A stretch of 64,000 bases of DNA from Mercurialis annua (Eukaryota; Streptophyta; Magnoliopsida; Malpighiales; Euphorbiaceae), in assembly GCF_937616625.2 (NCBI RefSeq), contig NC_065571.1:12278501-12342500 (forward strand), given 5' to 3'. Position numbers and translations under genes: made by a program. Within the stretch, counting starts at the first letter, position 1; every line of letters begins with the position of its first letter. The notes under the pieces were generated by a model, which did not search any database, was not told where the DNA came from, and worked only from the letters and a program-made list of their open reading frames with translations. Positions 58,530-64,000 of the stretch are shown here, piece by piece.

Positions 58530-59030
58530 GGCCTAATGCCTTAAAAAAACCCGACTTTATAATCCCTTTTTGATTCTACCTGACGTTGAAAACTTGTCAA
58601 TTTTACCTAATTTCGCATTTTATCGTTTCAATTGTACCCTGAAATATTAAATTGACGTCTTTTTTATTTGAAAAAAAATTCAAAAATGTTCTCCATGTAT
58701 AGCATATATTAATTATACATGTTTAAAATTTATTTAGATTTAGTAAAAATTAATAAAAATTTAAATTAGTTTCAATTTAATTATGGTTTTTAGTTAGATT
58801 TGAAAAATAGAGGACTTATTTGTATTTTTTACATGGAAATGAATTTAATTTTATTTTTAAACATGATTAACCGAATGATTCATCATTTAAATAAAAAAAT
58901 GACAAAAATTAAAAAATTGGGGTACAATTGAAATGATAAAATACGAAATAGGATAAAATTCACAAGTTTTCAACGTCAGGGTAAGATCAAATAGGGATTA
59001 TAAGGTCAGATTTTTTTAAGGTATTAGGCC
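58530..59030. mobile_element. Foldback element, 9-bp TSD (one mismatch)
   Basis: The ends GGCCTAATGCCTTAAAAAAA and TTTTTTTAAGGTATTAGGCC open arms with ACGTTGAAAACTTGT and ACAAGTTTTCAACGT. The flanks are GTTCTATTT (58521-58529) and GTTATATTT (59031-59039). 501 bp, non-coding. Confidence 0.78.
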
Positions 59031-59039
59031 GTTATATTT

Positions 59040-60577
59040 TTGTATAAATATATTAAAAAAATTGTTTTAAATAATAGTGTTCCGCAGTATTCTATCACTC
59101 ATAACATGCTTTCTTTTTGAAAATAGCATAAACTGTCATATAATTTTCTAATTTGTTAAAAAAAACTATTTTTTTCTTAAGAAAGTAAAATTCCGATATT
59201 TGTGATGATAACATATGACATGAAATTTATGTAGTATCAAATCTTGTTTTTTAATAAAAGTTAAGCACCAAATATCAAATAAACACTCAAAATGTATAAA
59301 TTAAGGCATGTAATTTCATATTTATTTCTCCTACTGCCACGAATCTAAAAATTATACACCTTGGAAATAAAATGCAAAAATGATGAACCAAAAATTATGC
59401 TGAAAAAAGGGCAAACATCTCCTTTTCATGACATAAATGTTTTGGATATTTGTCAGTAAATTAATATAAAAACTTCATCAAATAGAAAAATGGATAAAGA
59501 AAAATAGACAAAACATAGTCATCCATGGGATTGCTAAAATTTATATCAAATCTACTATTTTCATGGATTTTCAATCTGATAAAGAAGGCATGGAGGCGTC
59601 TTGAGCTTGAGGTTATGCTATGGGAGATTCAAGGCATGGATCCACTTTATTTTGTTCCCCCTGAAGTCTATCCACTTCGCAAATAGCATATTTATCCACT
59701 TATTAGTATGCTTGTTGTTTTTTCTATTTCTAAACACTAATTGAATAAAAAAATTAAAAAAATTGAGGTATAGCTTACATTTTGTGTGTATATATATTTT
59801 AAGTATATTTTTCATTTTATGATTATTTAGCATATTACTGTATATTGTAGATACATTATGTAGTTATTTATAACGAGTATTGGTTAATAATAAGTAGATT
59901 TGTTTATGGATCTAGGTATTCATTGGTGCGTTTAGGTCCATACATTTTATGTCGGGCTTAAATGCTAATGTTTAAGGTTTAAATTTGGTTATGTCCAAAT
60001 CCGCAGTAAATCAAAAAATTTATGTGTAGACGATATGCAGTTGTAAATTAAAAAATGAATCGGTTGAAATATATATTAATCGATCGTTGAATAGGATTTG
60101 AAGAATAGACATACTTATTCCAAATAGACATATTGTTTTGATACCAATCTAATCCATCAATAAATTTGTAACAAATACTTTTATTTAATAGTAAAATAAA
60201 AAAACTATAGATATGTGTAAAATGTGGCTATAAATGTTTATGATATCATGTATATCCTTTTAATGATAGATTAAATTTTGACGAAGTAGTATTTACATTT
60301 TGCTTGGTCTATTTTTTTGTTTTATTTTTTAAAAATTGAAGGTTTGACTTTTCTTGAACAAGAAGATGATTTTCTTGGGAAATTAAAAACACAATTAATT
60401 TTTTACATATAATTAGTTTATTAGTTATTGACTTCGTTTTCTGACTTTTTGATTAGAAATTTTTACTCAAAAAAAATAAATTAATTGAAAATAAAGTATA
60501 ACTTCCCGAAAAGTTGATTAATAAACAAACAAAATTTTGTGCATATTAATTTCATGAGTAATTAATTCTAAAATATA
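59040..60577. other. AT-rich intergenic DNA
   Basis: About 1.5 kb with no gene, RNA or transposon terminus recognised; short open frames (such as 59618-59833, minus) are incidental. Confidence 0.5.
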
Positions 60578-60602
60578 TGTTGGGTCCGGCAATAGCTCAA
60601 GA

Positions 60603-60617
60603 GGGGGGGGGGGGGGG
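60603..60617. repeat. G15 homopolymer
   Basis: Fifteen consecutive G on the plus strand, 25 bp inside the LTR end. Confidence 0.9.
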
Positions 60618-61039
60618 TGAATTGAGACTTTAAAAACTTTTCTGAAATAATACTATATTGAAATACTTATTAAGCTGGTTGATTACAAACCTTTCAAAAG
60701 CTAATCAAATATAAGCTAACTAAAGTCTTTTAGAAAACTGTTTTGATAAACACTTTAGTAAGTTAAAAGTCCAAGCTAATATAAATTGTAAAGCATTTCA
60801 GAGTAATGGTATAAAACATTTAAAGTCTTTCAGAAAATTCTTTTGTAAAACAGTAAGCTAGAAAAACAGCAAGCTAATGAAACAGTAAGCTAATATAGCA
60901 GTATTGAAAGCATAAAGAAAGAACACCAGATTTATAGTGGTTCGGCAACCCTGCCTACATCCACTCCTTAAGGACCTCATCCTTAAGTATTTAACTTGCA
61001 CTCCAATCTCTATTACGGGCTAGAGATAAGCCTTGAAAG

Positions 61040-61320
61040 GATACAGCCCTAGTTCTACCCAGAACCTAATCTGCTTCCCTTCCTACTGGTTTTGATTAGT
61101 TCTAGCAAACTAATAGGTTCACAGCCTTAGCTTTACCCAAAACCAATCTGCTCCCCAACCACTGGTTTTCATTAGCTCCAGCAACTACCAGGTCACAGCT
61201 TCAGCTTCACCCAAAACTAATCTGCTCCCTGAACCACTGGTTTTCATTAGCTCCAGCAACTAACAAGTGACAGCCTAATTCTACCCAGAACTAGTCTGCT
61301 ACCCACAAGCTATTCTCACA
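61040..61320. repeat. Minisatellite in the LTR, about 75-bp period
   Basis: Four imperfect copies of a unit with ACAGCC(T)..GCTT(T/C)ACCCA, AATCTGCTCCC, ACTGGTTTTCATTAGCTCC and AGCAAC. Copies begin near 61040, 61120, 61194 and 61268. Confidence 0.8.
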
Positions 61321-61900
61321 AGGTGCTTGAAACCTTCTCACAAATACATATAAAATGTTGGTGTTTACTCTCTCATTTAATACATGATAAACCCCTAAAG
61401 ATAGAGAGAGAAACCGAAAATGAAGCTCCTTTTGGTGGTGCTTTGATGCTCTCACATTCCACACCCCAATACAATAAGTGAAGTCTTCCTTTTATAGAGA
61501 GGGTAGAATATTCTGGAATTAGGGCTGAGTCATCCTCCTATTTTCTTCAATTCTTATCCTCAAGGCAAGGTGTACAAGGTGACAAAAGGAGGAGCCTATT
61601 CTAGGCTGACTTGGCCAATCAGGTTGTGCTCACTTTTGTTTGCTAGTGCTGGCAACCTGATTTGTGTAGTACAAGGTACACTGCCAGCCTGTTCTTGTCT
61701 GCTGAGCTGGAGATCCTCATGCTAATTCCGAAAATGCCCTCTAGGCAGTATGCTTGATCTTCAAGATAGAATATTCTAGACTCTTCTAGAATGTGGGCCT
61801 TGCAAGCACTCAGATAAACATGAGCCTTCAATATTTTCTTTGTCCATAACCATATGTGTGCAAGATGACAAATCACTAGCCTGCTGACGAGCTAATAGAG

Positions 61901-62180
61901 CCGTTGAGCTATTTCTGTCTTATTCTGGAAGAGGCTGATTTGTCTGTACGAATGGCAGACTGACGTGTCAGGTTGTCTGGTCTGGTGTCAGAGACCGTTG
62001 AGCTAATTTTGTCTTCTTCTTGCAAAGGCTGGTCTGTCCGTACGATTGCCAGACTGATATGTCAGTTGTCTGGTCTAGTGTCAGAGACCGTTGAGCTAAT
62101 TTTATCTTCTTCTGGCAGAGGCTGATTTGTGCGTACAATTGGTAGGCTGTTGGATTAGGTTGAGAGACCGTTAAGCTAAT
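61901..62180. repeat. Tandem repeat in the LTR, about 94-bp period
   Basis: Copies start CCGTTGAGCTA at 61901, 61995 and 62088, with a last partial copy at 62168. Each contains GAGGCTG.TTTGT.CGTAC-like sequence. It lies upstream of the other block in element sense. Confidence 0.82.
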
Positions 62181-62625
62181 CCTTTAGCTTACTGATGAAT
62201 TATGTTTTCCCCCTTTAAGGTCTTTGCTTCTCCTTTCTTGCATATGGATGATATGTCATTGTGCTCTCCATAGATGGCCATTTGATTTATCGAAATGCCC
62301 TTTTAGGTTTGGCTTAGCCTCCAAGCTAGTAGCTTTATGAAACTTGTAGAACCTTCATTACCTAATGTATCCTTCACAAACACTTGATAGAAACATCAGT
62401 GAATATTTTGTTATCATCAAAACATGGGCCTTGGAGCTAGGGCCTTTAGCCAACAATCTCCCCCTTTTTGATGATGACAAAACCTTGACAAAATACATAG
62501 GTAAAAGGATATATTATAAAAGTGGAAGTTTCATGAGCGGAATATGCAAGCTGACATGATAAGCTAATTATGGTAAGCTGAATGTTTAAGCTATATTGTT
62601 CAATAAGTGCAATGCATATGCTAGT

Positions 62626-62735
62626 GCAATTAGCTTATCAAGCTCCCCCTGAATACATGCAATTAGCTTATCAAGCTCCCCCTGAATATTGGTAATAATG
62701 CACTCAAAACTTCTCCCCCTTTTTGTCATCATCGA
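62626..62735 (-). repeat. Extra polypurine-like sequences upstream of the LTR
   Basis: Two direct copies of GCAATTAGCTTATCAAGC followed by TCCCCCTGAATA (62626 and 62659, 33-bp period). Then CTCCCCCTTTTTGTCATCAT at 62715 closely repeats the true polypurine region at 62458 (CTCCCCCTTTTTGATGATGA). Confidence 0.75.
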
Positions 62736-63099
62736 AAAAGGTAAGTAGGCTAGCGGAAAATAGATTAAGGAAAATGATAAGGCTTACACTAGCAGAAACT
62801 AGAGAGAGTATGAAATTGATGGATGAAATAAAGCACACATTAGGCCATTGCAAAAATACCAATAAAAGTCAACGAGAGAGAAATAATTTTAAGAGCTAAT
62901 GCAATAGGCTGAAGCACAAGACTAAAAGGATAAGAACACAATAAATACACAGAAAAAATGAGCAATTCTGACATATTGAATTCGCAAGCTAGACATATAG
63001 GCTGGCATGATAAGCAAATGAGATATGCACATGAACATAAGCTAAAATGTGTATCATAAAGAGTAGACCATGTCATACCTCGTCATCATTACCTCTTTA

Positions 63100-64000
63100 T
63101 CTAGCTTGTTGATTGTGCTCGCTGATGTGTAACTTTGTTTAGCTTTGGACATTTGAAACTTCTTCAGCAGCTCTCTACTGTATTTAGCTTGACCTTTAAA
63201 CCACGGGGTTGATCTTCAAAACATTCTTCATCCTTACTATAGCCTTTAGCCACTGGTAGAGTCTTGAATATAAACATATTATTGAGATCATGTACTGTTT
63301 GGTTCTCACTAGACCTCTCATTTCTCTATTTCAATGTCAAAGAGTTTAGCTTGAATTGTTCTTCCCTGAAGCTGATTGATTTTGAGCTAACACAAAGATT
63401 AGCTTTGTCAAAGACTTAGCTTGATACCCTATTAGCTTCCCATCTTCTAGCTTTAACAAACCTGCAATCTCTTATTTGCAGAACTGATCCTCTGGTAATG
63501 GCTTGGTTAATATATCAGCTAATTAATTTTCAGTGTAGGCACAAATATTAGCTTGATATCACTAGCTTGAACATGACTGCGAATAAAGTGATGTCTAATC
63601 TCGATGTGCTTTGTTCTTGAGTGTAGCTCAGGATTCTTTGACAAATTGATAACACTTGTGTTGTCACATAGAATAGGACTGAGCTTCAGCTTCTATATTA
63701 GCTCATAGTCTTCAAGCTGTTGCTTTATCCATATAATTTGTGCAACACAGCTTCCAGCAGCTATGTATTCAGTTTCAGCAGTGGATAAGCTAACAGAGGT
63801 TTGCTTTTTGCTTTGCCATGAGACTAATTCACTCCCTAAGAATTGATAGCCTTCTGAAGTACTTTTTCTATCAGCGTAATTCGAGTCTGATTTGGTGGTT
63901 GTGCTCATTGATGAACTGCTTCTTTAGCTTCTGTCAACTGAAATTTTTGAGTAGCTCTCCGGTAGGCTAATCTGGTAGCTTTGAACACAATGCTATCCAC
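63100..64000 (-). pseudogene. Copia RNase H end, decayed, running off the window
   Basis: The minus frame 63693-63908 reads SDSNYADRKSTSEGYQFLGS, then ELVSWQSKKQTSVSLSTAET and EYIAAGSC, the Copia RNase H domain. In another frame nearby come ILCDNTSVINLSKNPELHSR and TKHIEIRHHFIR, which complete it. Frameshifts and stops show the gene is dead. RT, integrase and gag would lie to the right of the window. It belongs with the LTR at 60578-62455 by orientation, spacing and polypurine tract. Confidence 0.82.

Larger units (their letters stand above)
60578..62455 (-). repeat. 3' LTR (1878 bp) of a second, long-LTR Copia element
   Basis: In element sense it begins TGTTGGCTAAAGGCCC at 62455 and ends GCCGGACCCAACA at 60578. 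A polypurine tract (AAAAAGGGGGAGAT, minus strand, 62456-62469) adjoins its start. TG...CA ends, length and the purine tract fit the long-LTR SIRE-like Copia class. The LTR contains a 15-G run and two tandem-repeat blocks. The flank on the left is ATATA (60573-60577); the partner duplication would lie beyond the window. Confidence 0.82.

Noticed and set aside
1..64000. CRISPR array, operon or bacterial features
   Set aside because: Repeats are eukaryotic transposons and satellites with no regular spacer structure; no bacterial gene organisation is present.

Overview
The window looks like AT-rich nuclear DNA from a flowering plant, most likely a eudicot. The evidence is the mix of transposable elements: Ty1/copia and Ty3/gypsy LTR retrotransposons, L1-type LINEs with DUF4283-like and RNase H-like parts, a Helitron, CACTA miniatures, Stowaway-like miniatures and many long-TIR foldback elements. 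I found no convincing host protein-coding gene, tRNA, rRNA or CRISPR array. Almost every long or recognisable reading frame belongs to a transposable element.

Layout. 1-5 kb: plain AT-rich DNA, a 30-bp inverted repeat, then a non-autonomous Helitron (1671-4740, minus) whose 5' end is tandemly repeated. 5-7 kb: a fossil Ty3/gypsy protease and an LTR-end fragment. 7-15 kb: simple repeats, a CACTA miniature (8746-9503), several foldback elements, and a tRNA-type SINE with 28-bp target duplications (15136-15304). 15.7-19.7 kb: an intact 674-codon Ty3/gypsy-like gag gene (minus) beside a 445-bp inverted repeat that carries outward-facing TATA boxes. 20-25 kb: a CACTA miniature, foldback elements and a decayed Copia gag-protease fragment. 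25.86-31.49 kb: a full-length but dead L1 LINE (minus), flanked by target duplications and carrying two Stowaway-like insertions.

31.8-37.5 kb: more foldback elements, including a 998-bp one, and a 0.8-kb internally deleted LINE derivative with 17-bp duplications. 38-45.5 kb: a CACTA-like fragment, a second LTR of the TGTCAC family, and a 3147-bp solo LTR (42014-45160, TSD TTTAT) sitting in a degenerate minisatellite. 45.6-52.1 kb: a 642-bp-period tandem duplication, foldback elements and two LINE fragments. 52.56-57.66 kb: a nearly complete, young Copia element (minus) with 340-bp LTRs, an intact 1160-codon pol frame and a gag broken by a 405-bp Mutator-like miniature. 60.58-64 kb: the 3' LTR and decayed RNase H end of a second, long-LTR Copia element (minus) that runs off the window.

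The window is therefore a nested transposon landscape, and many insertions can be ordered in time. The most distinctive structures are the Helitron with four 5' termini, the gag cassette beside a large palindrome, and the crowd of foldback elements with 9-10 bp target duplications.
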